In this document: positions 36,676-45,819 of the stretch, in pieces
How the letters are laid out: each line of letters opens with the position of its first letter
How positions within the stretch are numbered: position 1 is the stretch's first letter
NCBI GenBank assembly: GCA_046293135.1
Contig: JBKBPR010000005.1
Coordinates: forward strand, 1 to 64,000
Direction: 5' to 3'
Length of the DNA stretch: 64,000 nt
Source of the DNA: UBA2638 sp046293135
Lineage (GTDB): Bacteria > Pseudomonadota > Alphaproteobacteria > Micavibrionales > Micavibrionaceae
The notes under the pieces: generated by a model
What the model was told of the DNA's origin: nothing
What the model saw: only the letters and a program-made list of their open reading frames with translations
The model's database searches: none
Translations under genes and position numbers: made by a program

Positions 36676-37257
36676 ATGTTTATTCAAACCGAACTTACAC
36701 CCAACCCTGCAACCATAAAATTCATTCCGGGGCAAATCGTTCTGGAGAGCGGGACGCTCGATTTTGATAGCCCTGCCGCGGCTGAGGGCGCTCCACTTGC
36801 ATTACGACTATTCAAGCTACAGGGTGTAGAGCGGGTGTTTTTGGGGCGCGATTTTATTTCCGTCACTAAAAACGACGATACGGATTGGAGCATGCTCAAA
36901 ACCATGGTTTTAGCCGCGCTGATGGATCATCTTTCAACGAACCAGCCGATTGTGCTTCCTGAAATCCTCGCCAAAGCCAATACAGCCCATGCGGAGGCGG
37001 ACGGCAATGATGGCGGGTTGGACAGCGAAATTGTTTCCCAAATCAAAGAATTACTGGATACGCGCGTGCGCCCCGCCGTGGCGATGGATGGCGGCGACAT
37101 TGCCTTTGAGTCATTCACGAACGGTATCGTGCTGCTGCGGATGAAGGGAGCCTGCGCGGGCTGCCCAAGCTCAACCGCTACGCTGAAATCAGGGATTGAG
37201 AACATGCTCAAACATTATATTCCCGAAGTGCTCGAAGTGCGACAGGTTGAGTATTGA
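36676..37257 (+). CDS. nfuA: NfuA-type Fe-S cluster carrier
   Basis: 193 residues from ATG 36676, the start that matches family members (MFIQTELTPNPATIKF). The N-terminal scaffold domain (about 1-90) recognises clients, and the C-terminal NifU domain carries the cluster on CAGCPSS. Known to deliver 4Fe-4S clusters. In many alphaproteobacteria nfuA is followed by rutE-like, tsaB, rimI and mucR; here the same set appears with a deacetylase inserted on the opposite strand and rimI absent. Confidence 0.95.
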   Translation: MFIQTELTPNPATIKFIPGQIVLESGTLDFDSPAAAEGAPLALRLFKLQGVERVFLGRDFISVTKNDDTDWSMLKTMVLAALMDHLSTNQPIVLPEILAKANTAHAEADGNDGGLDSEIVSQIKELLDTRVRPAVAMDGGDIAFESFTNGIVLLRMKGACAGCPSSTATLKSGIENMLKHYIPEVLEVRQVEY

Positions 37258-37274
37258 TTTAGGGGCTTAGGGGT

Positions 37275-38453
37275 TTAGGGATTGGGCGCATTCAGGGCGC
37301 TTTCCCGTAAAGCCTCGCCAGACTCCAAATCAAAACCGCCGCTTTCCTCATCCGCTGCCCTGACACTTTCAAAGCGGTACATCATCCCGAACCAGTGCCA
37401 AACAGGGTCTTCGGCTGTGCCAGAATTGGCCGTGCAGTTAATACGAATACGCTCATCCGTCAACGGCTCGGCAGGGCGAATTTCAAGCCGCGTTTTACCG
37501 GCCACAATCGTATTGGCACGCCCCTGGCCGGAGATAAAGCATTCCGTAACGCTCAAAATATCCGCCGCGCTATCAGGCACAGAAAACCCGAAAAGCGGCG
37601 TATCGGTGCTCAAAACCTGATCCTCCGGCTCTATGTCACGGGCGGGAATCGGCAAAGCGTTGGTAATCATCTGAAAACGCTCCAGATCGTTAAAACCCTC
37701 GGTCAGCGTAAAGCGCGGCACGTTCAGGAAGTCCATTTGCGCATGCGCCACACCCGATTGCTGCCCTAAAGCAGCGATAAAGCCTTGCTCCTCCATCCAG
37801 CGCTTGAACGGCAGCGCATATTCGCCGAACGGATAGGAAAACAAAGTAGGATCAGATCCGAACTGCGCGCGATATTCCTGCCGCGCCGTATTCACAAGCC
37901 GTTTGTTCTCGGCCAAACTGTTATCCGAAGGGTACGTATATATTGCAGGCAAAATCCCGAGGGTCACCGCATCATTCCGCGCCAAGGATTTCAGATCATT
38001 CCAGCTCATATACTCGCTGGACTCGCGCTCCGCATTATAAGAGGCATAAAGCACCGTGAATGGTATCCGCTCCCTGAGCAAAAGCGGCATGGCTTTTTTA
38101 TAGGCTGATTGAAACGCGCCTTCGAAGGTAATGGCAATGGTTCGGCGCGGTAACGGCTCCCCTGCTCTGAGCGCTGCAATCAAATCAGGCAAAGCCATGA
38201 CATTATAGCCGCCTTGCTGTATCTCGCGCAGATGCGCTCTGAAATCATCGAGGCGCAGCGAGCTTCCGGCAAAGCTATCTTCATCAATCCGCACATAATT
38301 CAGAATGACGGCAGAGCTTTCCCCAGAGGCGAACGGCGCGGTCACATCATCGGCATAAACAGGCTTATCCCGCATGTTAAACGCAAAGCTCAACACAGCC
38401 AGACAAAACAGCGCGAAAACCAATCTGAACTTTGTATTTCTCATCTTCAACAA
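37275..38453 (-). CDS. Polysaccharide-deacetylase-fold protein lacking catalytic residues
   Basis: 392 residues with a signal-anchor helix (about 10-27). The order of blocks follows the NodB/IcaB fold: VILNYVRIDED, LRLDDFRAHLREIQQGGYNVMALPDL, IAITFEGAF, then MSWNDLKSLA and FSYPFGEY. The metal-binding motifs are lost: TFDDG is TFEGA (109-113), and the SHTxxH motif is replaced by ILPAIYTY (167-174). The YPFG turn (207-210) remains. Residues 260-392 form an extra beta domain ending in an acidic tail. An envelope glycan-binding, non-hydrolytic role is inferred. Confidence 0.8.
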   Translation of the reverse strand: MLKMRNTKFRLVFALFCLAVLSFAFNMRDKPVYADDVTAPFASGESSAVILNYVRIDEDSFAGSSLRLDDFRAHLREIQQGGYNVMALPDLIAALRAGEPLPRRTIAITFEGAFQSAYKKAMPLLLRERIPFTVLYASYNAERESSEYMSWNDLKSLARNDAVTLGILPAIYTYPSDNSLAENKRLVNTARQEYRAQFGSDPTLFSYPFGEYALPFKRWMEEQGFIAALGQQSGVAHAQMDFLNVPRFTLTEGFNDLERFQMITNALPIPARDIEPEDQVLSTDTPLFGFSVPDSAADILSVTECFISGQGRANTIVAGKTRLEIRPAEPLTDERIRINCTANSGTAEDPVWHWFGMMYRFESVRAADEESGGFDLESGEALRESALNAPNP

Positions 38454-38586
38454 GGTTTATAGCATTAAAAGCCCCGTGGAAACAAAAAAGGCGTATAAAA
38501 GCGCCGCTATGCAAAACACGGCGAAACAGCCTATTGATGTTTCCATCAAAACATCTAAGTTAAATCTCTCAAATAAGGAGACAAGA

Positions 38587-39204
38587 ATGAGCGCAGAAAA
38601 AATCACCAGTGACACAACAAAAATCATCAACGATCAAGCCATGGATATTTTGTTCCGGAATGCGCGAACCTATAACCACTGGCAAAAAAAACCTGTTTCA
38701 GATGTAACGCTTAAAGCGCTTTACGACCTCATGAAATGGGCACCGACCAGCGCCAATTGCTCGCCGCTACGGGTAAAATTTGTACAGTCCGAAGAGCAAA
38801 AACAAAAGCTCAAGCCGTTTCTTGATGCTGGCAATGTCGACAAAACCATGAGCGCACCTGTTACAGCTATTTTGGCCTGTGATATGAAGTTTTATGATCA
38901 CCTGCCCAAGCTTTTCCCTCATACCGATGCGCGGAGCTGGTTTGCCGGCAATGATGCTCTTATAAAGGCAACTGCGATGCGCAACGGTACGCTTCAGGGC
39001 GCATATATGATTTTGGCAGCGCGGGCAGTTGGTCTTGATTGCGGCGCGATGTCTGGCTTTAACGCTGATGGCGTCAAACAAGCATTTTTCGGTGACGAGG
39101 ATGTTGTCGTCGACCTGCTGTGCAATCTTGGCTATGGTGATGATACAGGCATGTTCCCGCGCTCACCGCGCTTTGAATTTGATGATGTGTGCGAAATAAT
39201 TTAA
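38587..39204 (+). CDS. RutE-like nitroreductase (malonic semialdehyde reductase)
   Basis: 205 residues from ATG 38587, with AAGGAG six bases before it. FMN-dependent nitroreductase fold of the HadB/RutE subfamily: ILFRNARTYNHWQKKPVSDVTLKALYDL, KWAPTSANCSPLRVKFV, and a C terminus with DLLCNLGYGDDTGMFPRSPRFEFDDV. RutE reduces malonic semialdehyde in pyrimidine breakdown. No other rut genes are present, so the substrate is uncertain. Confidence 0.88.
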   Translation: MSAEKITSDTTKIINDQAMDILFRNARTYNHWQKKPVSDVTLKALYDLMKWAPTSANCSPLRVKFVQSEEQKQKLKPFLDAGNVDKTMSAPVTAILACDMKFYDHLPKLFPHTDARSWFAGNDALIKATAMRNGTLQGAYMILAARAVGLDCGAMSGFNADGVKQAFFGDEDVVVDLLCNLGYGDDTGMFPRSPRFEFDDVCEII

Positions 39205-39243
39205 TTCGCACCAAGAAAAAATTAAACAGGAATATTTCCGACA

Positions 39244-40014
39244 ATGAATACAGCGCCGCATTATATTCTTGGCCTTGATAGCGCCATGAATGGGTGTGGC
39301 GCTGCTCTGTTCAACACCCAAGCCCCTGATAAAAGCTGCGCACAGACGCTCCCCATGATGCGCGGACAAGCTGAAGCCCTCGTCCCTCTGGCGCAAGCAA
39401 TTGTAACGAAATCGGGCGCGCATTTTCAAGACATAGGCCTGATTGTCACCACTATCGGCCCCGGCACTTTCACCGGATTGCGGGTCGGAATGTCAGCGGC
39501 GAAGTCTTTCGCCCTTGCGCTGGGCGTGCCGCTAATCGGTGTGACGACTTTGGACGTTCTCGCACATATGTATTTTGATGCGATGAATGATAAAGACAGG
39601 AATGCTTCGGATGAGTTGGTCTGCGTCCTTATTGAAACAAAGCGCGCGGATTACTATGTACAGATTTTTGATAGAAACCTCAAAGCTGTTTCAGCGCCGC
39701 AAGCGCTAGAGCTCCCCCCCCTAAAAGCACTTCTCGCCAGCCAAATTGACCAAGGCAAACGCGGTGTATTGATTGGTGATGCGTGCGGGCGGTTTTGGGA
39801 GGAATGTACTCAAGACGGAGCCTTTCCCGATGGCTTTAAACCTCTAGCGCCTGAGCTATCCTGCATTTTTCACCAGCCCGACCCGCTCATTCTCGCGCAA
39901 ATCGGCTTGGAGCGGTATCGCTCCTGCGGGGCAGCTCCCCCTATAGAGCCGCTCTACCTGCGCGGCGCAGATGTCAGCACGCCCAAGACACCGCCAAGAA
40001 AAATAGCTTCTTGA
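39244..40014 (+). CDS. tsaB: tRNA threonylcarbamoyladenosine biosynthesis protein TsaB
   Basis: 256 residues, slightly long for the family. TsaB is the scaffold that joins TsaD and TsaE in making t6A37 on tRNAs reading ANN codons. ILGLDSAMNGCGAALF, TTIGPGTFTGLRVGMSAAKSFALALGVPLIGVTTLDVLAH and a Pro-rich C terminus are characteristic. The usual downstream neighbour rimI is missing; mucR comes next after 150 AT-rich bases. Confidence 0.94.
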   Translation: MNTAPHYILGLDSAMNGCGAALFNTQAPDKSCAQTLPMMRGQAEALVPLAQAIVTKSGAHFQDIGLIVTTIGPGTFTGLRVGMSAAKSFALALGVPLIGVTTLDVLAHMYFDAMNDKDRNASDELVCVLIETKRADYYVQIFDRNLKAVSAPQALELPPLKALLASQIDQGKRGVLIGDACGRFWEECTQDGAFPDGFKPLAPELSCIFHQPDPLILAQIGLERYRSCGAAPPIEPLYLRGADVSTPKTPPRKIAS

Positions 40015-40165
40015 GCACCCCAAAGAAGAAGTCAAGACAATATTCGCCAGATCAATTCTATCTTCATTATTTTTAAATATTTACATGTTTAAAATAAAAC
40101 TTGTTATTTTGACTTAAATTGAATAAAAACCCGATATATCTATTTCAGTCGGAGCGGAGAAAACC

Positions 40166-40573
40166 ATGACAGAGAAAAACGATCACAGCGAATTGCTGGT
40201 CTTAACGACGGAAATCGTGTCCTCCTATGTCGCACATAACAGCGTGAATGCGGTTGAAATTTCCGGCGTTATCGAGCGGGTTTACAAATCACTCTCAAGC
40301 CTTGGCATTGAAGAATCCTCCCCTATGGCTGATCGCCCTCAACCCGCCGTTCCGATCAAGAAATCCATCCAACCCGACCATATTGTTTGTTTGGAGGATG
40401 GCAAAAAGCTGAAAATGCTCAAACGCCATCTGAAAACAGCTTATAATATGAGCCCTGAAGAATACCGCGAGCGTTGGGGGCTGCCCGCTGATTACCCGAT
40501 GGTCGCGCCAAACTATGCCGCAAAACGCAGTCGCTTGGCCAAAGATATAGGCCTCGGCACAAAAGGGCGTTAA
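40166..40573 (+). CDS. MucR/Ros-family transcriptional regulator
   Basis: 135 residues. MucR proteins are H-NS-like silencers that bind AT-rich DNA. The zinc-finger region is HIVCLEDGKKLKMLKRHLKTAYNMSPEEYRERWGL, followed by DYPMVAPNYAAKRSRLAK. Compared with Ros, C75, D78 and H88 are retained but the final histidine positions are A92 and Y93. This suggests a zinc-independent fold, as described for some Mesorhizobium relatives. The 150 bases upstream are very AT-rich, fitting autoregulation. Confidence 0.93.
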   Translation: MTEKNDHSELLVLTTEIVSSYVAHNSVNAVEISGVIERVYKSLSSLGIEESSPMADRPQPAVPIKKSIQPDHIVCLEDGKKLKMLKRHLKTAYNMSPEEYRERWGLPADYPMVAPNYAAKRSRLAKDIGLGTKGR

Positions 40574-40610
40574 GCCTGAACAGCCATCGCTTTCAAAGCT
40601 TCCACGCCCC

Positions 40611-41906
40611 CTATCCCCAAAACTCATCTTGATTGGGAACGCGGTTGAACGCGATTTTTGTGCCTACATATCCCGCCAAAGTCTTCGGCGGAAGCCCCAT
40701 TGTAACGATCTCCCGCTGATACTTATCGCGCAGTCCCTCAAGCGCCTTGGTCAAATTTTCTTGCTTTTCCAGCTTTAATGCGCTTTCAGGTGCACGCGAG
40801 GCAAACAAATCCTCTGTAATCTCATGCTTTTCCCGCAAAGACAGCAACAAGGCCGAAACCTTTTTAAACCGCGGCTCTTTATACCCAATCGCCGCGAAAT
40901 AAAGGCGCATCTCACACCATAACTCTTCTAAAATTTCGGATAGCACAAACGGGTCTTGCGTATAATTGACCCGTCGCTCCTCACGCCACCTCAAACGGTG
41001 TTCATAGCTTTCGCCCTGAACCGTGACCCCAATACTCAAAACGCCCGCATATAAATTGGCCTTGCGCAAACGTCCGACCGCTTTCACCAACAAGCGCCGC
41101 GCCATCAGACGCGCTTTTTCCGCGCTCCGCAAATCCGGATCCAGAACCCGCGAATGCCCTATCATTGCCTTGCCTGTAGGCTGATACGGTACTTCATAGC
41201 CCTGTAAACGATACCAGAATTTTTCGCCCTCAACACTGCCCCATATTTTGCGCGCCTGTTTGGGCGGCATATTCCAAAATTGTGAAACACTGGTAATCCC
41301 CGCCAGATTGAGGCGTTTTTCTATATTCGCGCCAATTCCGGGCAAATCCGTCAAATTCAAATCCAGTAAACGCCCCGGAAGCTCGTCAGGCTTCAAAATC
41401 ACCAGCCCATCGGGCTTTTGCATATCAGATGCAATTTTCCCCAACAGGCTATTGGGCGCAATCCCGATTGAGCAGGTGATCCGCTCCCCCAAAGATTGCC
41501 GCAAACCGTTCTTGATCCGCAATGCCACATCCCGCGCCGCGCTTTCATTTTGCTTATTGGGCGGAAGGCGGCTATCCAGCTCGTCAATCGACCAGACTTT
41601 ATTAATCGGAGTATGTTTAACCACTTCGGCAATAATACGATTGTGATACTCAACATATTTATCATGCCGCGCCAAAACGCACACAAGCCCCGGACACATC
41701 CGTTTGGCATCGCGTATAATCGTCCCCGTTTTCACACCATAGGCTTTAGCCTCAGGGCTGGCGGCAATTGCGCAAGTATAGGGCGTGTCCATCGGCACAA
41801 CCGCCACAGGCCGCCCGCGCAATGACGGGTTTTCTTGCTGCTCAACACTGGCAAAATAGCTATTCAGGTCGAGAAATAAATATTTCAGGGTTTGCGACAC
41901 CTGCAT
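40611..41906 (-). CDS. Y-family DNA polymerase (UmuC/DinB-like), SOS-regulated
   Basis: 431 residues from ATG 41906. An error-prone translesion polymerase. The palm acidic residues are in FLDLNSYFASVEQ and SIDELDSRL. The PIP-like or thumb region has LTDLPGIGANIEKRLNLAGI (HhH), and the little-finger domain follows at about 235-345. The C terminus is longer than DinB but lacks the UmuC tail domain. The sequence departs from classical DinB (IDELDSRL in place of VDEAYLDV), so I leave the symbol blank. A double LexA box stands in its promoter. Confidence 0.88.
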   Translation of the reverse strand: MQVSQTLKYLFLDLNSYFASVEQQENPSLRGRPVAVVPMDTPYTCAIAASPEAKAYGVKTGTIIRDAKRMCPGLVCVLARHDKYVEYHNRIIAEVVKHTPINKVWSIDELDSRLPPNKQNESAARDVALRIKNGLRQSLGERITCSIGIAPNSLLGKIASDMQKPDGLVILKPDELPGRLLDLNLTDLPGIGANIEKRLNLAGITSVSQFWNMPPKQARKIWGSVEGEKFWYRLQGYEVPYQPTGKAMIGHSRVLDPDLRSAEKARLMARRLLVKAVGRLRKANLYAGVLSIGVTVQGESYEHRLRWREERRVNYTQDPFVLSEILEELWCEMRLYFAAIGYKEPRFKKVSALLLSLREKHEITEDLFASRAPESALKLEKQENLTKALEGLRDKYQREIVTMGLPPKTLAGYVGTKIAFNRVPNQDEFWG

Positions 41907-41986
41907 AATAGAGCCTCGCAATCAATTTGAAGCTGCATTTGAAGACACCTCAACATTTGCAGCGCTAAAAAACTGTAATAAAGATA

Positions 41987-42045
41987 ATTATATCACCAGA
42001 AAAGAACAATTCAAGAACATTTTATAAACTGTTCTTGAATTGTTT
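41987..42045 (-). promoter_or_regulatory. SOS promoter with two opposed LexA boxes
   Basis: On the minus strand GTTC-TTGAATT-GTTC (42018-42004) matches the alphaproteobacterial LexA consensus GTTC-N7-GTTC. On the plus strand GTTC-TTGAATT-GTTT (42031-42045) is a near copy, giving a 15-base perfect inverted repeat (42005-42019 with 42030-42044). TTGAAT inside the first box acts as -35, and TATAAT (41992-41987) follows 16 bases later. The polymerase start is about 80 bases downstream. Confidence 0.85.
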
Positions 42046-42057
42046 CAACAACCCCGT

Positions 42058-42621
42058 TCATCGAAACAGATAAACCCTATCGCGCAACTCTTCCCCCGCG
42101 GCGGGGGCGATATCTTCAGGGTTCATGGGATAATAGGTTTCGCCGTCAAACTTCACCGCGACATCCTTCGCCCGATCAACACGCCCCGATACGCGTACAA
42201 TAATATCCCGCCATCCGTTTGTTTGCGAATTCGAGCTATAAACAGGCGCGCGCACAGGATCCATCGCGCTGACAAAGCTAAAATGATCGTTATGCGCCTG
42301 CATGACATACATCGTGCAACCATGCTGACCGCACCAATAACCATAGGGCGTTTTGAACAATACAAGCGCATCACGCCGCCCGTCATTGTTCAAATCAATG
42401 CGCTGAAACTCGAATTCGGAGTGCAGCGGCTTGCCTTTATCCTTTAAGACTGCCTTCACGGAGCCAGCAAGCAAATGATCCGGCGGGTCAATAACAGGGG
42501 ATGGAAGCGGCGTTAAAGGCTCTTTTAAGGCATATTCGGTTTTGGAACTGCCGCACCCCGCTAAAAGCATGGCGCACAGACCCGCAATCATTCCCGAAAG
42601 CACAAAGTTTTTTATCCGCAT
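42058..42621 (-). CDS. Predicted lipoprotein with a Ca-loop-like DLNNDGRRD motif
   Basis: 187 residues from ATG 42621. The signal peptide runs to lipobox MLLAGC. A Pro-rich linker (EPLTPLPSPVIDPPDH) is followed by FQRIDLNNDGRRDALVLFKTPYGYWC, which resembles an FG-GAP/VCBS calcium loop, and a pair C-GQHG-C that may form a disulfide. The rest is beta-rich. Lgt should process it. No operon partner; the divergent SOS boxes begin just after its stop. Confidence 0.75.
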   Translation of the reverse strand: MRIKNFVLSGMIAGLCAMLLAGCGSSKTEYALKEPLTPLPSPVIDPPDHLLAGSVKAVLKDKGKPLHSEFEFQRIDLNNDGRRDALVLFKTPYGYWCGQHGCTMYVMQAHNDHFSFVSAMDPVRAPVYSSNSQTNGWRDIIVRVSGRVDRAKDVAVKFDGETYYPMNPEDIAPAAGEELRDRVYLFR

Positions 42622-42820
42622 ACCCGAAACAATATCGCCATAGCAACGCAAAAGACAGGCTGCATGAGATCAGCCACCACACTCATACACAAAAATCTTT
42701 TCGCAAAATCTGTTGCTTGAAAGGCTTGAGCAGAATAATGTCACTGATTGAAAATAACTTGGTTTGCGGCTTTGATCGCTTATCATCAAAAAAACCTAAG
42801 CTTAATAAAGGAGCGCGCCC

Positions 42821-43159
42821 ATGACCTTTGTGGTCACCGATGTTTGCATACTTTGTAAATACACCGATTGCGTGGAAGTCTGCCCCGTGGACTGCTTTTA
42901 TGAGGGCGAGAATATGCTCGTCATCAACCCTGATGAGTGCATTGATTGCGGTGTGTGTGAGCCAGAATGTCCGATTGAGGCGATCATTCCCGATACCGAT
43001 CCGCGGGCAGATAAATGGCTGGAGCTTAACCGCGATTACTCGGAAAAATGGCCAAACCTGACCCAAACCCGCCCTGCTCTGCCTGATGCGGAAAAACTCA
43101 AAGATGAGCCCGATAAATTCGAAAAATATTTTAGCGACAAGCCCGGCGAAGGGGATTAG
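42821..43159 (+). CDS. fdxA: Ferredoxin FdxA (3Fe-4S/4Fe-4S type)
   Basis: 112 residues. The N terminus has [19 protein letters not shown], and the second cluster motif is [17 protein letters not shown], typical of the seven-iron FdxA family with its long C-terminal tail (about 60-112). It carries electrons in the cytosol. The ferredoxin-NADP reductase at 44601-45743 is a plausible partner. It is preceded by AAAGGAGCGC and followed at 70 bases by cysK. Confidence 0.93.
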   Translation: MTFVVTDVCILCKYTDCVEVCPVDCFYEGENMLVINPDECIDCGVCEPECPIEAIIPDTDPRADKWLELNRDYSEKWPNLTQTRPALPDAEKLKDEPDKFEKYFSDKPGEGD

Positions 43160-43229
43160 ACTCTGTAACTGCCGTTTGTGATTCACAAAACGTCATTCAT
43201 GTTTTTATAATTTATAGGAGAGGCCACCC

Positions 43230-44267
43230 ATGTCCGAACCAAGCGCAAAACCAACCGCCACAGCCGCCGCTAGCAATGCCCAACCATTGGTCAAACAAGC
43301 CAGCGCCCGCGGAAGAATTTACGACTCAATTCTCGATACTATCGGCAATACTCCGCTTGTGCGCGTTCCCCGCTTTACCGAAAAGTATAAGCTGGAAGCC
43401 AATATCCTCGCCAAGCTGGAGTTCTTTAACCCGATCGCTTCGATCAAGGACAGAATTGGTTTTGCGATGATTGAATCCGCCGAGCGCGCCGGAAAAATCA
43501 AGCCCTGCGAAACAACGATTATCGAGCCAACATCAGGCAATACGGGGATTGCATTGGCCTTTGTTTGCGCTAATAAGGGCTACAGGCTGATTTTGACGAT
43601 GCCAGAAAGCATGTCAATCGAACGGCGGAAGATGCTGCGCTTTTTCGGGGCTGAAATTGTTCTTACCCCTGCCGAGCTGGGCATGAGCGGGGCGATTGCC
43701 CGCGCGAAGGAACTCGCCGCCGAAACGGGCAGTGATAAGGCGTTCATCCCCTCACAATTTGATAATCCCGCCAATCCGCAAATTCACCGCGAAACAACAG
43801 CCGAAGAAATCTGGCTTGATACAAATGGTGCGGTCGATATTCTTGTGGCGGGCGTCGGAACAGGCGGAACGATCAGCGGGATTGCAAGCGTGCTTAAAAA
43901 GAAAAAGCCTGGCTTGCGCGCTTATGCCGTTGAACCGAAAGATAGCCCCGTTATTTCAGGCGGCGATCCGGGACCACACAAAATCCAAGGAATCGGGGCG
44001 GGATTCATTCCTGACAATCTTGATAAATCACTGATTGATGCGACAGTACAAATCACCAACCAACAAGCCTTTGCAACAGCGCGTGATGTTGCGCAAACCG
44101 AAGGTATACCTTGCGGCATATCCTCAGGCGCAGCCTTTGCTGCCTCTATCGAGGTTGCACGTATGGCCGAAAACAAAGGAAAGAATATCGTTGTTATTAT
44201 CCCATCCTTTGCAGAGCGTTATATTTCGACAGATCTGTTCGAAGAAATTGACAGCTCCAAAATTTAA
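43230..44267 (+). CDS. cysK: Cysteine synthase A
   Basis: 345 residues. Makes cysteine from O-acetylserine and sulfide. The PLP lysine is in [14 protein letters not shown] (K73), the asparagine loop is TSGNTGIAL, and the phosphate loop is [12 protein letters not shown] 27-residue A/S/K-rich extension precedes the usual start, and the ribosome site (AGGAGAGG) favours the long form. Followed by a small unknown gene on the same strand. Confidence 0.95.
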   Translation: MSEPSAKPTATAAASNAQPLVKQASARGRIYDSILDTIGNTPLVRVPRFTEKYKLEANILAKLEFFNPIASIKDRIGFAMIESAERAGKIKPCETTIIEPTSGNTGIALAFVCANKGYRLILTMPESMSIERRKMLRFFGAEIVLTPAELGMSGAIARAKELAAETGSDKAFIPSQFDNPANPQIHRETTAEEIWLDTNGAVDILVAGVGTGGTISGIASVLKKKKPGLRAYAVEPKDSPVISGGDPGPHKIQGIGAGFIPDNLDKSLIDATVQITNQQAFATARDVAQTEGIPCGISSGAAFAASIEVARMAENKGKNIVVIIPSFAERYISTDLFEEIDSSKI

Positions 44268-44304
44268 CATTATGGTAAAAAAATCATTTTGAACGGAGGG
44301 CAAT

Positions 44305-44586
44305 ATGAACACTGATAAGCCATCACTCAAAACAGCGTGGCAAGAACGCCTGAGAAGTGAAATAGAAACTCTTCAGGCCAATGGCGCGGCCCTTACATCA
44401 AACGATCTTTACAACAAAATTGTTCAGGTTCGTGAAAACCTGCGCGGAGAAAAAATCCCTGATGTATCGCGCAGTGATTTTGCTCTTGAGATGGCGCAGT
44501 TGGTAAGTAAAGGCGTTGTTCAAGCTCATTTTGACGGCAGAACAACCGTTGAATACAGTACCGCACCGGAATTACAGGCCGCTTAA
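44305..44586 (+). CDS. Small protein of unknown function
   Basis: 93 residues, with AACGGAGGGCAAT before the ATG, a strong ribosome site. Mostly helical and charged (SLKTAWQERLRSEIETLQANGAALTSNDLYNKIVQVRENL), ending in a short strand (VVQAHFDGRTTVEYS). No signal peptide or recognised domain. It is 38 bases behind cysK and may be cotranscribed with it. Confidence 0.65.
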   Translation: MNTDKPSLKTAWQERLRSEIETLQANGAALTSNDLYNKIVQVRENLRGEKIPDVSRSDFALEMAQLVSKGVVQAHFDGRTTVEYSTAPELQAA

Positions 44587-44600
44587 CTCTGCATATAAAA

Positions 44601-45758
<1,158 letters not shown>

Positions 45759-45819
45759 TTAACTCTTTATTTTTCTACGAAAATTGCGGTTACAGATATT
45801 TCAATCTTGCCGCCTGATG

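Noticed and set aside
42005..42044. Inverted repeat as a plain terminator for the 42058-42621 lipoprotein
   Set aside because: It is AT-rich, has no clean T run, and matches the LexA consensus exactly on one side; a dual role remains possible.
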